A stretch of DNA of 24,403 bases from DATGIQ01 sp035295665 (GCA_035295665.1 DATGIQ010000249.1:1-24403); one strand, 5' to 3'; counted from the stretch's first letter, positions 15,352 through 23,923 are shown. Program-made: numbers and translations. The notes: a model not told the origin generated them from the sequence alone.

Positions 15352-15418
15352 GACAACTCCTCCCAGTGCCTCTCTCGATCGGCCCCGCCGAGAAGCCTGG
15401 ACCGTCCAGACTCACCCT

Positions 15419-15448
15419 ATTTTGCCATGCGTCATGATCCACTGACAA
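15419..15448 (-). promoter_or_regulatory. Possible promoter of small protein gene
   Basis: On the minus strand TTGTCA (15448-15443), 18-nt spacer, CAAAAT (15424-15419). The leader to ATG 15351 would be about 60 nt. The match is moderate. Confidence 0.35.
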
Positions 15449-15475
15449 GATGTGCTTGACCTACCGGGCCCGTGA

Positions 15476-17593
15476 TCACTTTCTTTTTCGCTTCACGAGC
15501 CGATCCATCAGCCGAAGTACATCCAAGACTTCGGGCATGCGGCTCATCTCTTCAAAGGAATAACGTGTCTTGCGTTGCCAGTTGGGCCGCTCATGCCAGG
15601 TGCCGGGTACATTTTGGGGTTGCGTTTCCAGCCAGAGATCCTCCAGATTCGTCAGGACGAGCTGGGCCTCCCCATCGCAAATGTGAGCCAAGCACGCCTG
15701 CAACACCTTGCGGGGATCCGTAGGACCTTGCAGCTTGCCTTGCCGTTGCAACGTCTGCACCACTGCGTCCAGCAAGCTGCGGCGGCGTTGGCGTTCCTCC
15801 TCGGCAATCGACGGACCGAGAATTCCCAACTCGACGCGATCCTCAATGTCCAGACCTTGCCACCACCCGGCGAAGGGGGGCATGTCATGCGTGTTCAGGA
15901 CCGCGACGCAATTCGGATAAACCGGGTTCAGCGCATTCTGATACTGCGGCTGAAGCTCATATTGCATGACATACATGCGGTTGATGTTGTGCCGGGCCAT
16001 GGCCGGCCGAACTTCCGGAGGCACCGTTCCGAGATCCTCACCGATCAAGATCGACTGATGGCGGTGGGATTCGAGGCTGAAGACCGCGTACAGCTCCTCA
16101 GCCGGATAATTGACGTACACCCCATCGCGGGCCCCGAAACCCTGGGCGATCCAGAACAACCGATGGAATCCCATCATGTGATCGATGCGGAGCACGCCGG
16201 CAAGCCGCAGGTGGTGACGGAGATAGGCGCTGACGTAGCGGTAGCCGTCCTGCCGGATGCGTTCCGGGTGCAGCGGCGGGAAGCCCCAGTTTTGTCCGCC
16301 GGCAAAAAAGGGGTCCGGAGGCGCGCCCGCGGCCAAGCCGACTGCGAACAGCTGCCGCTCCCGCCAGACATCGAAACTGTCGGGGTTGACGCCCAGAGGC
16401 AGGTCCAAGTAAAAACCCGGCCCGGCGGCACGTGCCTTGGCGGCCACGGCTTGCAACTGCTCATCGGCCAGCAACTGGACGTACAGGTGATAGCGTTTGG
16501 CCTCTTCCTCGTAATCGCCGTCGCGCACGACGCCGTCCCGCAAGGGCGCCGGCCAAGTCGGCCAGGGGGCTCGGCGGCGCTCCCCCACGGCCCGGAACCG
16601 CGCATACTCCTCAGCATAGGGATGGCCTGCCATGAAGGTGCGTAGGGCATCGGTACGCGGGGACGGTCCGGCGAAGAACGTGCGTGCCAGCTCCTGGAGC
16701 ACGCGGCGTTTCAGAGCCATCTGACGCCGGTAATCGACGAGCGGTGCCGCCTGGAGCGCCTGCACTTCGTGGGCAAACTCCGGGGCCGCGAGCAGAGCCT
16801 GGGCGGAAGGACAGCACTGGAGCTCCGGGATGCGGTGGATATCGAGATAAAACTCGTTCCAGAACAGCCGGCTGGCGGGCGAATAGGGTCCCGGCTCAAA
16901 GGGTTCGTCCAGGAACGCAGCCAAGAGCGGCAGCGTGGCCACGATGCCGCCGCCCAGTTTCGTGACCCAATCCGTGAACGCCTCCAGATCCGCAAAGTCG
17001 CCCGCCCCCCAGCTCCGCCGCGAATGCAGGGCGTACAGCGGCAAAAAGACTCCCCAGTCACATGCCCGTGCCGGTCCTCCCGGTCCATAGGCTCGCAGCG
17101 GCGCCGACAACAACAGGCAGCTTTCGCTCTTGCCGCCGACTTCGAGCGTGAAACGGTGATAGCCAAGCGGCAAGGGACCGGGGATGCGGAGACGATTGAC
17201 GGCATACGCGACCCCCTCGATTTTCGCATCCTGCACATGCGAAAGCTGCGCAGCCGGGTATGACCAGGCCCGCTGTTCTCCCGTTTCCAGCTCCAGGCTG
17301 CACCCCATGAAACTAGGGAAGTCTTTCGCCGGCAAGCGGAACAGCAATTCGGTTGTTGCACCGTCCCAGGCGATGGTGACGGGCTCGAGCCACCGGCTCC
17401 ATTTCTCCTGCTGGCGTTGCCGCAATGCTGCCGGTGCGTCGGTGGGCTTCTCGATCGCCGCGCCGAGGGCCCGCAGCACCTGAACCAGGGCGTCCGGCGA
17501 GGCGAAGGTGAGCTGGCCCACCACATCGTAGTAGGAGGTCTGCACGCCATACAGCTCAGCCAACAGATGGAGCGGATCCGTCGGTTTGGTCAT
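15476..17593 (-). CDS. malQ: 4-alpha-glucanotransferase (GH77 amylomaltase)
   Basis: A 705-residue cytoplasmic enzyme that moves alpha-1,4-glucan segments between maltodextrins. The GH77 catalytic triad is visible: nucleophile Asp471 in LRIDHMMGFHR, acid/base Glu519 in LIGEDLGTVPPEV, and Asp570 in LNTHDMPPFAGWW. Substrate-binding blocks are also typical (LPLGVNPDSFDVW, GGQNWGFPPLHPE). The N-terminal about 165 residues form an extra beta-rich domain, as in the longer E. coli-type MalQ rather than the 500-residue Thermus type. TAGGAG lies 8 nt before ATG 17593. It starts 12 nt downstream of coaD, so the two are probably one transcript. No glycogen or maltose genes are adjacent. Confidence 0.95.
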   Translation of the reverse strand: MTKPTDPLHLLAELYGVQTSYYDVVGQLTFASPDALVQVLRALGAAIEKPTDAPAALRQRQQEKWSRWLEPVTIAWDGATTELLFRLPAKDFPSFMGCSLELETGEQRAWSYPAAQLSHVQDAKIEGVAYAVNRLRIPGPLPLGYHRFTLEVGGKSESCLLLSAPLRAYGPGGPARACDWGVFLPLYALHSRRSWGAGDFADLEAFTDWVTKLGGGIVATLPLLAAFLDEPFEPGPYSPASRLFWNEFYLDIHRIPELQCCPSAQALLAAPEFAHEVQALQAAPLVDYRRQMALKRRVLQELARTFFAGPSPRTDALRTFMAGHPYAEEYARFRAVGERRRAPWPTWPAPLRDGVVRDGDYEEEAKRYHLYVQLLADEQLQAVAAKARAAGPGFYLDLPLGVNPDSFDVWRERQLFAVGLAAGAPPDPFFAGGQNWGFPPLHPERIRQDGYRYVSAYLRHHLRLAGVLRIDHMMGFHRLFWIAQGFGARDGVYVNYPAEELYAVFSLESHRHQSILIGEDLGTVPPEVRPAMARHNINRMYVMQYELQPQYQNALNPVYPNCVAVLNTHDMPPFAGWWQGLDIEDRVELGILGPSIAEEERQRRRSLLDAVVQTLQRQGKLQGPTDPRKVLQACLAHICDGEAQLVLTNLEDLWLETQPQNVPGTWHERPNWQRKTRYSFEEMSRMPEVLDVLRLMDRLVKRKRK

Positions 17594-17604
17594 GTGGGTT
17601 ACTC

Positions 17605-18117
17605 CTAGCCCAGGCGCTGCCGTTCCCGGACCCGTGCCTGGAGAGCAGTCTTGATCTCGGGCGGAACAAACGCGATCAGCTCATCCCCGAATGTGGCGAT
17701 CTGGCGGATCAGGGTGCTGCTGATGTGCGAGTATTCTTCCTTGGCCATTAGGAAGACGGTTTCGATTTCCGGGTCAAGGGCCAAGTTGGTCAGCGACATG
17801 CTGAACTCAGACTCCATGTCGCTGAGGGTGCGCAGGCCGCGCAGGATAACCCGCGCGCCCACCTGGCCCACGAAGCGCACCGCCAAGCCGGTGAAGGGGA
17901 GGACTTCCACATTGCGGTAGGGGGCCACGACTCGGTGGACGAGCTCGACGCGCTCCTCGATGGTGAAGAACGGCGTTTTTTCCGGGTTATTTCCCACGCC
18001 CACGACGAGCCGTTGGAAAATGCGGCTGCCTCGGCGGATGACGTCGAGGTGGCCCAAATGGATGGGATCAAAGACGCCGGTATAAACGGCAATCTGAAGT
18101 CCGGGAGAGGCGGCCAT
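17605..18117 (-). CDS. coaD: Phosphopantetheine adenylyltransferase
   Basis: A 170-residue nucleotidyltransferase that makes dephospho-CoA from 4'-phosphopantetheine and ATP, the fourth step of CoA synthesis. It shows the family signature YTGVFDPIHLGHLDVI (T13 and the HxGH equivalent H20-L-G-H23), ILRGLRTLSDMESE (RGLR 93-96) and HISSTLIRQIA (ISSTxxR 132-138). It differs from the most common form, which has PGSFDPxTxGH, by Thr-Gly-Val at the start. The length is normal. AAGG lies 6 nt before ATG 18117. malQ follows after 12 nt, an unusual partner that suggests co-transcription without a shared pathway. Confidence 0.95.
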   Translation of the reverse strand: MAASPGLQIAVYTGVFDPIHLGHLDVIRRGSRIFQRLVVGVGNNPEKTPFFTIEERVELVHRVVAPYRNVEVLPFTGLAVRFVGQVGARVILRGLRTLSDMESEFSMSLTNLALDPEIETVFLMAKEEYSHISSTLIRQIATFGDELIAFVPPEIKTALQARVRERQRLG

Positions 18118-18165
18118 GAGTGCCTTTCGTGTCGTTGAAACGGAAGAAGTAAATTGCGGCAGGGC

Positions 18166-18390
18166 TCAAAGGAGCCGGACGACCTGGAGGCCCAGCCACG
18201 ATCGAACGGCTACCTCCACGGCGGCGAGTTGGGCCGCCGTCAGAGTTCCCAATTTCCTTACCCGCTTGGCTCTCGGAACCGTGACTAAGTTCTGGGTATC
18301 GAAGACGCCCGGTTGCAGAATCTGTCGAAGGCACGCAAAAGCTCCGAAACGCGTGCGGCCAGGGGAAAGCCTCCAGGATCGTACATTCAT
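18166..18390 (-). pseudogene. PemK/MazF-like toxin remnant, C-terminal part
   Basis: The minus-strand frame ending at TGA 18166 encodes QPGVFDTQNLVTVPRAKRV, then RKLGTLTAAQLAAVEVAVRS and WLGL. This resembles the C-terminal half of PemK/MazF-type endoribonuclease toxins found in planctomycetes and cyanobacteria (pattern FLKPGAF..Q.LVTVP..KL.RKLG.L...Q...VE..VR.WLGL). The N-terminal half, with the RPxxVxS strand and the PHTT block, is missing: upstream in the same frame there are stops, and the first residues (MNVRSWRLSPGR) do not fit. No antitoxin gene is adjacent. It is most likely a decayed type II toxin-antitoxin locus. The assignment rests on pattern memory, not on alignment. Confidence 0.5.
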
Positions 18391-18500
18391 ACTGAGCCCG
18401 CCACATGCCGCGAACCCTTCTCGCCTTTACGGTAGTCGGGATCACTTGCCAAGGCAATTGCAGCTTTCGTTTCGATCGTGCATCATTCGGCTGCACAATT

Positions 18501-18537
18501 CTGACGCAGCAGCGAAGCTCCTTCGCTGCCGCGTCAG
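18501..18537. terminator. Hairpin after the bioD-bioA gene
   Basis: CTGACGCAGCAGCGAAG (18501-18517) pairs with 18521-18537 with one mismatch and a CTC loop. It lies 31 nt past the stop of the fused biotin gene, a natural place for a terminator, but no T-tract follows on the minus strand. It could also be a dispersed palindromic repeat. Confidence 0.5.
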
Positions 18538-18567
18538 GATGGTCAGCAACGACCTCGGGACGCACAT

Positions 18568-20547
18568 TCAACCCAAGGATTTCACGGCCCCGATCATGGC
18601 ATCCGCGATCTGTTCCAGGGATTGCGGAGAGGTGCGAAAAGGCGGCATGGCATAGAGCACGGAGCCGAGCGGACGCAGAAAGGCGCCGTGCTCCAGGCAA
18701 TGGCGGCGGAGGTGTTGGCCGACCGTTGCCAGATATCCACCCTCGGTATTCAGCTCCACGGCCGCGATGGTTCCACAAATGCGGATTTCGCGAACATGCG
18801 GATCCTGCCGCAGAGCTTCCAGCCGTGTCTTCCAAAAGGCTTCCATTTGTCCGGGCACCGGACTGGGAGCAGCCGTCAACATCTTCCAGTTGGCCACGGC
18901 CACTGCACAGGCCAACGGATGGGCGGTAAATGAGTGCCCGTGAAAAAAGGTTCGGCTGCGGTCGGTAGTTGCCCAGGCGGCAGCCACGGCCGGGGCAACC
19001 AGCGTCGCAGCCAAGGGGAGCACGCCGCCGGCCAATGTCTTGGCCGCACAGATGAGATCGGGAGTGATCTCCGCCGCTTGGTGGGCCCAGAGGGGACCGG
19101 CTCGTCCGCCCGCGGTCATGACCTCGTCGGCGATGAGGAGGACGCCCTGCCTCCGCACCTCGTCGGCGATGCTGCGCAACACCATAGGCGTGTGCATGCG
19201 CATGCCGCCGGCTCCCTGGACGAGCGGCTCGATAATCACGGCTGCCACTTCGCCTCGGAGCCGCGTCAACGTGTCCTCCAGGCGCTCCACCGAGACCGGA
19301 ACGATCTCGGCCCGAAAGAGCAGCGGTTCAAATCTTCCAAAGAACACTGGGTCACGGCTAACCGCCATCGCCCCGAACGTGTCGCCATGATACCCCCCCT
19401 CGAATCCCACAAACTTGGTTCGGCCCGGCTCTCCCTGGTGACACCAGAACTGATAGGCTATTTTGAGCGCTACCTCGACGGCGGTGCTTCCATTGTCCGA
19501 GAAAAACGCTCGCCCGTCCTCCGGCCACCCTACCGTCCGCAACAACAATTCGGCCAGCTCGATGGCGTGTGCGTGGGTTACACCGGCGAAAAGCACGTGG
19601 TCGAAGGATTCCGCTGCCTCGGCGAGGGCCGCCATCAACGTCGGGTGCCGATGGCCGTGCAGGATCGTCCACCACGAGGAAATGGCGTCGATGACCCGCC
19701 GTCCGTCGGCCAGGTGAAGAAATTCATCCTGTGCGGCGATGCTGAGTAGCGGGGGGTCTGGATCGAGCAACGGGGTATAGGGGTGCCACACCGTGCGCCG
19801 GTCTCGTTCCAAAAGGTCCCTCGACTGCTGTTCGGGGAGGACTTGGCTTGGCTCCGGCCGGATGGGTCTCCCTGATGCCCTTGCGGACGGCGGCGCCATG
19901 GTCAAACAGGGATGCAGGGTTTCGAGAACGCTAACTTGCTCCTGGGCAGCCTTGGCAATTCCCGCCACGTCCCAGGCAGCCGGGGGCTGCAGCGCAAGCA
20001 CGTGAGTCGTCGGCTCGTTGTGGGCGATTTGCTGAGCGGCGAAGGGGTCCGGCGGGCCCATGAGCACGATGCCGGCCGGCTCGATCTGATGCAGACGGAG
20101 GGCCTGCGTACACTGCAAGACCCGCCCGATCGCGCCGATGGCCGAGGACGAGACGAGGATGGTCGGCAGCCCGAGTTGGCGAATCAAGGCAATTTGAAGC
20201 TCCGTGTCGTTGAGCGGAGAGAGCGGGCTGCCGAACGTCTCGATGAGCAAATGGCGCTCTGGGTCGAGGGTGGGGGCCGGTCGGGCTGCCAGGATCTCGG
20301 AAGCTAGGGGGACCAGCGCACCTTCCATGCGCGCGGCCAGCAGCGGAGCCACCGCGTGGCAAAGACGGAGCAGTGGCGGATGAATATGGGCCCCGGGAAC
20401 CAAGCTGCGGAGCAGCTCGGTGTCGGAATCCCCCGTTTCGACCGGCTTCCAGTACTCGTACTGCGCAGAGAAAGCGGCCATCCAGAGCAGCGCAAACGTC
20501 GTTTTACCGGCGTTGGTATCGGTTCCAAGAACGACAAAATCGGTCAT
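18568..20547 (-). CDS. BioD-BioA fusion: dethiobiotin synthetase/DAPA aminotransferase
   Basis: A 659-residue bifunctional enzyme. Residues 1-210 are a dethiobiotin-synthetase domain: P-loop GTDTNAGKTT (Lys15), WKPVETG (Lys34), and IETFGSPLSPL with Glu103 at the Mg-binding place of the usual EGAGG loop, whose glycines are changed. A Pro-rich linker (about 215-245) leads to a BioA aminotransferase (250-659): VWHPYTPL, SSWWTILHGHRHP, FEGGYHGDTFGAM, LLIADEVMTAGGRAG (Asp474 to PLP) and PLP lysine 503 in CAAKTLAGG. BioA makes DAPA from KAPA; BioD closes the ureido ring, so the two consecutive steps are joined. The same order is known in the plant/fungal BIO3-BIO1 protein. The gene follows bioF by 51 bp in the same operon. 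There is no internal frameshift or stop; the linker is continuous. No strong Shine-Dalgarno precedes ATG 20547. Confidence 0.93.
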   Translation of the reverse strand: MTDFVVLGTDTNAGKTTFALLWMAAFSAQYEYWKPVETGDSDTELLRSLVPGAHIHPPLLRLCHAVAPLLAARMEGALVPLASEILAARPAPTLDPERHLLIETFGSPLSPLNDTELQIALIRQLGLPTILVSSSAIGAIGRVLQCTQALRLHQIEPAGIVLMGPPDPFAAQQIAHNEPTTHVLALQPPAAWDVAGIAKAAQEQVSVLETLHPCLTMAPPSARASGRPIRPEPSQVLPEQQSRDLLERDRRTVWHPYTPLLDPDPPLLSIAAQDEFLHLADGRRVIDAISSWWTILHGHRHPTLMAALAEAAESFDHVLFAGVTHAHAIELAELLLRTVGWPEDGRAFFSDNGSTAVEVALKIAYQFWCHQGEPGRTKFVGFEGGYHGDTFGAMAVSRDPVFFGRFEPLLFRAEIVPVSVERLEDTLTRLRGEVAAVIIEPLVQGAGGMRMHTPMVLRSIADEVRRQGVLLIADEVMTAGGRAGPLWAHQAAEITPDLICAAKTLAGGVLPLAATLVAPAVAAAWATTDRSRTFFHGHSFTAHPLACAVAVANWKMLTAAPSPVPGQMEAFWKTRLEALRQDPHVREIRICGTIAAVELNTEGGYLATVGQHLRRHCLEHGAFLRPLGSVLYAMPPFRTSPQSLEQIADAMIGAVKSLG

Positions 20548-20598
20548 ATGCCACCAACAGTCAGCGGCGGGAGAACCACGTGATGCGCCGAACAGCCG

Positions 20599-21732
20599 CT
20601 AATTCGAGTCCTTGATCGCCTCGGCGACCGCGGCAGCAGCGGCGGCCAGCGTCACTTGGGGATGATCGGCGTGAATCGAAATCCGCAAGCGTGCCGAACC
20701 GGGCGGTACGCTGGGGGGACGAATGGCCCGAATGTCCCAGCCTTCCTGCTGCAACCGGTTTGCGGCCTGCACCGCTCGACGGTCTTCTCCCCGCACAACA
20801 GGGACGATGTAATGGCTGCCCAGAGCCGGAATCCCGTGGCGGGCCAGTTCACTGCGGAAGATCGCTGCCGCTTCGTGCAGCGATTGGCGACCGGCATGAT
20901 CGGCCTGCACGCGCCTCAACGTATCGAGCCACCACGCACCCACGGCCCCGGGGAGCGCGGTGGTGAACATGAAATGGCGGCAGCGGTTGATCAGCAGATT
21001 CTTCAGCAGAGCCGAACCACAGATGTATGCCCCGGCAACCCCCAGGGCCTTGCCGCCGGTATGGACGCTTGCCAAGATCCGCGCCCGCAGACCGGCGGCA
21101 TCGATCACGCCCGCGCCTTCCCGGCCGAAACAGCCGGTGCTGTGCGCTTCGTCCACGATTACCCATGCCCCGTACCGCTCCGCAAGCCGCACTAGCTCGT
21201 CTAACGGTGCCGTGTCTCCATCCATTCCGAAGAGCGATTCCGTCACTACGAACCGTTGCCGTGGCCCGGGGGACGTCTTCATGGCGGCCTGCAAGCCCGC
21301 TTCGAGATGGTTCAGATCCAGGTGACGGTAGACAAACCGCTCGGCGCCGGCCAAACGAAGACCATCGATGATCGACGCATGATTGAAGGCATCGGAAGCG
21401 ACCCAGTCGTGCGGCTCGATAGCCGTCGACAGCAGCCCCTCGTTGGCAGCGTAGCCGGAGGTCATCACCAGGGCCGCCTCGGCTCCATGCCATCGGGCCA
21501 GGGCCGATTCTACCTCCTCCCAAATGGCCTGGTGCCCTCGCAAGAGCCGGGATGCCATTCCACTTCGCAACGATGCATTTGCGGAATCCGTCCCTGAAGA
21601 TGCGGAACTTGCACCGTAGCCAAGGTAATCGTTGGAGCTGAAATCGATCCCACGGGGAAGGCTCAGCTCGCGAACGCGTCCTTCGCTTCGGAGGCGATCC
21701 AGGAGGGCGGACCAGCGGCCGTGGAGACTCAT
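20599..21732 (-). CDS. bioF: 8-amino-7-oxononanoate synthase
   Basis: A 377-residue PLP enzyme of the alpha-oxoamine synthase family that joins pimeloyl-CoA (or -ACP) and alanine to give KAPA. Visible residues include SNDYLGYG near the start, HGAEAALVMTSGYAANEG, SDAFNHASIIDGLRL (His118), VTESLFGMDGDTAPL, IVDEAHSTGCFG (Asp194, His197) and the PLP lysine 228 in HTGGKALGVAGAYICG. The glycine-rich motif around the lysine reads TGGKALG where TLGKAFG is usual. Its ATG overlaps the bioB stop as ATGA, so translation is probably coupled to bioB. The fused bioD-bioA gene follows. Confidence 0.95.
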   Translation of the reverse strand: MSLHGRWSALLDRLRSEGRVRELSLPRGIDFSSNDYLGYGASSASSGTDSANASLRSGMASRLLRGHQAIWEEVESALARWHGAEAALVMTSGYAANEGLLSTAIEPHDWVASDAFNHASIIDGLRLAGAERFVYRHLDLNHLEAGLQAAMKTSPGPRQRFVVTESLFGMDGDTAPLDELVRLAERYGAWVIVDEAHSTGCFGREGAGVIDAAGLRARILASVHTGGKALGVAGAYICGSALLKNLLINRCRHFMFTTALPGAVGAWWLDTLRRVQADHAGRQSLHEAAAIFRSELARHGIPALGSHYIVPVVRGEDRRAVQAANRLQQEGWDIRAIRPPSVPPGSARLRISIHADHPQVTLAAAAAAVAEAIKDSN

Positions 21733-22670
21733 GCATTACCTGCGGCGAGCGGTACTCCCAGAGCGCGGAACAGCTCGGCGTCCTCGTCGGCGGCGACATT
21801 GGCCGTCGTCAGCAATTTTTCCCCAAAGAAGATGGAGTTCGCGCCCGCCAGAAAACAGAGCACCTGCAACTCTCGGCTCATCCGATTGCGTCCCGCGCTG
21901 AGCCGTACCCGGGCGCGCGGAAATGCGATACGGGTGGTGGCGACGAAGCGAACCAGCTGGAACGCATCGACCGGGACGGCATCTTGCATCGGCGTGCCCG
22001 GAACCGGTACTAAACAGTTAATCGGGATACTTTCCGGCGGCGGGTCGAGATTCGTCAGCTCTGAGAGGAGCAGCAGCCGGTCGTCTTCAGTCTCTCCCAT
22101 GCCGAGGATGCCGCCGCAACAGACGGCAATGCCGGCCCGTTGCACCGCGGCCAACGTGGCGAGCCGATCATCGTAGGTCCGTGTCGAGACCACGTGCCGA
22201 TAGTACCGGCGGGAGGTATCGAGATTGTGGTTGTAGGCGGTCAGTCCGGCGTCGTGAAGTCGCTCGGCCTGTTCGTCGGTAAGCATGCCAAGGGTAACGC
22301 ACGCTTCCATGCCCAGGTTCCGAACGGCGCGGACCATTTCGAGTACCCGATCGAACGGGTGGCCGTCGCGGGGTCCCCGCCAGGCGGTGCCCATGCAGAA
22401 ACGATTCGCGCCCAACTCCTTGGCCCGGCGTGCTTGCTGCTCAACTTCCGCGACACTGAGCAGGGGCGTTGCCTTGACCGCGGTCGGGTAGGAAGCGCTC
22501 TGAGCACAGTAGCCACAGTCTTCGGGGCAGCCGCCGGTTTTGATGCTCAAGAGGGCACACCGCTGGATATCGCGAAGGTCATGGTGCGCGCGATGAACCT
22601 CGACGGCACGAAAAATCAGCTCGGGCAACGGGAGGTCATACACCGCCTTCAATTGTTCAAGCGTTTGCAT
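21729..22670 (-). CDS. bioB: Biotin synthase (radical SAM)
   Basis: A 313-residue radical-SAM enzyme that inserts sulphur into dethiobiotin, the last step of the pathway. The 4Fe-4S cluster motif is GGCPEDCGYCAQSASY (Cys48, Cys52, Cys55). Other conserved blocks are GANRFCMGTAWRGP, ACVTLGMLT, YNHNLDTSRRYY, CCGGILGMGET and INCLVPVPGTP. Met 22670 (MQTLEQLKAVYDLP) is chosen by fit to the family; the open frame extends 39 codons upstream but overlaps the end of the preceding TPR gene. No clear Shine-Dalgarno is seen, and the stop overlaps the bioF start by 4 nt (ATGA). It is 53 bp downstream of the TPR gene, probably read from the same promoter. Confidence 0.96.
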   Translation of the reverse strand: MQTLEQLKAVYDLPLPELIFRAVEVHRAHHDLRDIQRCALLSIKTGGCPEDCGYCAQSASYPTAVKATPLLSVAEVEQQARRAKELGANRFCMGTAWRGPRDGHPFDRVLEMVRAVRNLGMEACVTLGMLTDEQAERLHDAGLTAYNHNLDTSRRYYRHVVSTRTYDDRLATLAAVQRAGIAVCCGGILGMGETEDDRLLLLSELTNLDPPPESIPINCLVPVPGTPMQDAVPVDAFQLVRFVATTRIAFPRARVRLSAGRNRMSRELQVLCFLAGANSIFFGEKLLTTANVAADEDAELFRALGVPLAAGNA

Positions 22671-22723
22671 GGTTGTAGGTATAAGGGTTCGGGGTGCCGG
22701 AGTCGAGAGCTGGATCGCTTCGT

Positions 22724-23923
22724 TCAGCGGCGGTTGGCCGAACTGCCGCCAAGTGGCGTGAGCGCAGCCGCGGCGGCCTGGCGCCACATGGCTGCCAAAT
22801 CGTGCTTATCGAGCCGGTCGCAAACGTTCGCCAATCGGTTGCGCATGGTCACATCCCAGGGCCGTTCTGCAACTGCCTCGTTCAAGCTCGTGAGTTCCGC
22901 CAAGTATTCCTGGGTCTGCTTGCACAGCCGTTCTTGCTCGGCCGCGTCGCTTGACCGACCCAGCATTTGGTACGCCTGGGCCAATTGGTATCGGCTCTGG
23001 TAATCATGGCGATCGTGCTGGACCGCTTCTTCGAGCAATGTCGCTGCCTTCTGTGGCTCATTGTCGCTCAGGTACAACTTGGCCCGTAGCCGGAGCGCTT
23101 CGGGAACGTGTGGCTGCTTGGAGAGGAGACTGTCCAGGAGCTGTTTCGCTTCGGAGGCGCGGCCCAGTCCCCAGAGACATTCCGCACGACAGGCCAGCAT
23201 CATCAGCTTGGCGGAGACCGCAGCGGGACATTGCTCCAGAATGGCCAACGCCCTGGCATAATCCTTTTGCAGTGTCAATACCTCGGCCAATCCTTCCTGG
23301 ACTTCGTCGGCTTGCTGGCTGGATAGCTCTCGCTGGGAAGCCTCCCGATACGCTTCCAAGGCCGAGGCGTACTGCCCCAGATCCTTGTAAATCACCGCCA
23401 TGAACCAGAACGGGTATCCCTTGTGCGGCTCCAGGCGGGCACACTCTTTGGCATGGTGCACGGCGAGCGTCAAGGCCCCCTGATCGTAGTAGATGGCAGC
23501 CAGGCCGCGGTGCGCGTCGAGGTGGTCGGGTTGCTTGGACACGACGTAACGCAGGAGCTGCTCCGCTTCCCACAGGCGTTTCACCGACAGGAAAGCCAAT
23601 CCATAGATGGCCGAGGCCTCGACGCGGAGATCGCTTTCGTCCTGGATCCGCTGGAACTCGTGGATGGCCTGGTCGAACTGATGCTCACGCAGGAAGGCTT
23701 CACCCCGGAGCAGATGAGCGTAATCGGAATGACCGTCGGCTTCCAGGGATTCGGCCAACCGATCGGCCTTGTCCGGCCGGCCGTGCCGCAGCGCTTCCTG
23801 GCCCTGACGCAGCCGATACAGGGGGCGCGTGGTGCGATACCACCAGGCGCTGACTCCCGCCGCCGCTCCCAAGCCAACGATCAGAGTCAGGGTCGCAACC
23901 CAAGCACGTCGATATCCGTGCAT
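22724..23923 (-). CDS. Membrane-anchored TPR protein upstream of bioB
   Basis: A 399-residue protein with one N-terminal transmembrane segment (about residues 8-27, WVATLTLIVGLGAAAGVSAW) followed by about nine TPR units, for example SDYAHLLRGEAFLREHQFDQ, LDAHRGLAAIYYDQGALTLA and HDYQSRYQLAQAYQMLGRSS. It is probably a scaffold exposed outside the membrane. GAGG lies 6 nt before ATG 23923, so this start is preferred over an open frame beginning at 24034. It heads the minus-strand bio cluster with 53 bp to bioB. No link to biotin is evident in the protein, so co-transcription is positional. The fold is similar to the 457-residue TPR protein at 7710-9083, but I see no close sequence match. Confidence 0.85.
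   Translation of the reverse strand: MHGYRRAWVATLTLIVGLGAAAGVSAWWYRTTRPLYRLRQGQEALRHGRPDKADRLAESLEADGHSDYAHLLRGEAFLREHQFDQAIHEFQRIQDESDLRVEASAIYGLAFLSVKRLWEAEQLLRYVVSKQPDHLDAHRGLAAIYYDQGALTLAVHHAKECARLEPHKGYPFWFMAVIYKDLGQYASALEAYREASQRELSSQQADEVQEGLAEVLTLQKDYARALAILEQCPAAVSAKLMMLACRAECLWGLGRASEAKQLLDSLLSKQPHVPEALRLRAKLYLSDNEPQKAATLLEEAVQHDRHDYQSRYQLAQAYQMLGRSSDAAEQERLCKQTQEYLAELTSLNEAVAERPWDVTMRNRLANVCDRLDKHDLAAMWRQAAAAALTPLGGSSANRR

Larger units (their letters stand above)
18118..18567. other. Stretch without an intact gene; holds toxin remnant
   Basis: Lies between the coaD start and the bioD-bioA stop. It contains the decayed PemK/MazF-like reading frame (18166-18390) and the hairpin at 18501-18537. 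Longer open frames on both strands here have no ribosome site and no protein-like composition. A coaD promoter must lie in 18118-18200 or beyond, but I see no convincing box. Confidence 0.55.

Noticed and set aside
15575..16645. 356-codon plus-strand open frame
   Set aside because: Antisense to malQ, whose catalytic residues are complete; composition is that of a shadow frame.
18068..18835. 255-codon minus-strand open frame joining coaD start to the bio gene end
   Set aside because: Overlaps both the fused bio gene and coaD in another frame, is rich in Arg/Ser/Pro without pattern, and has no ribosome site.
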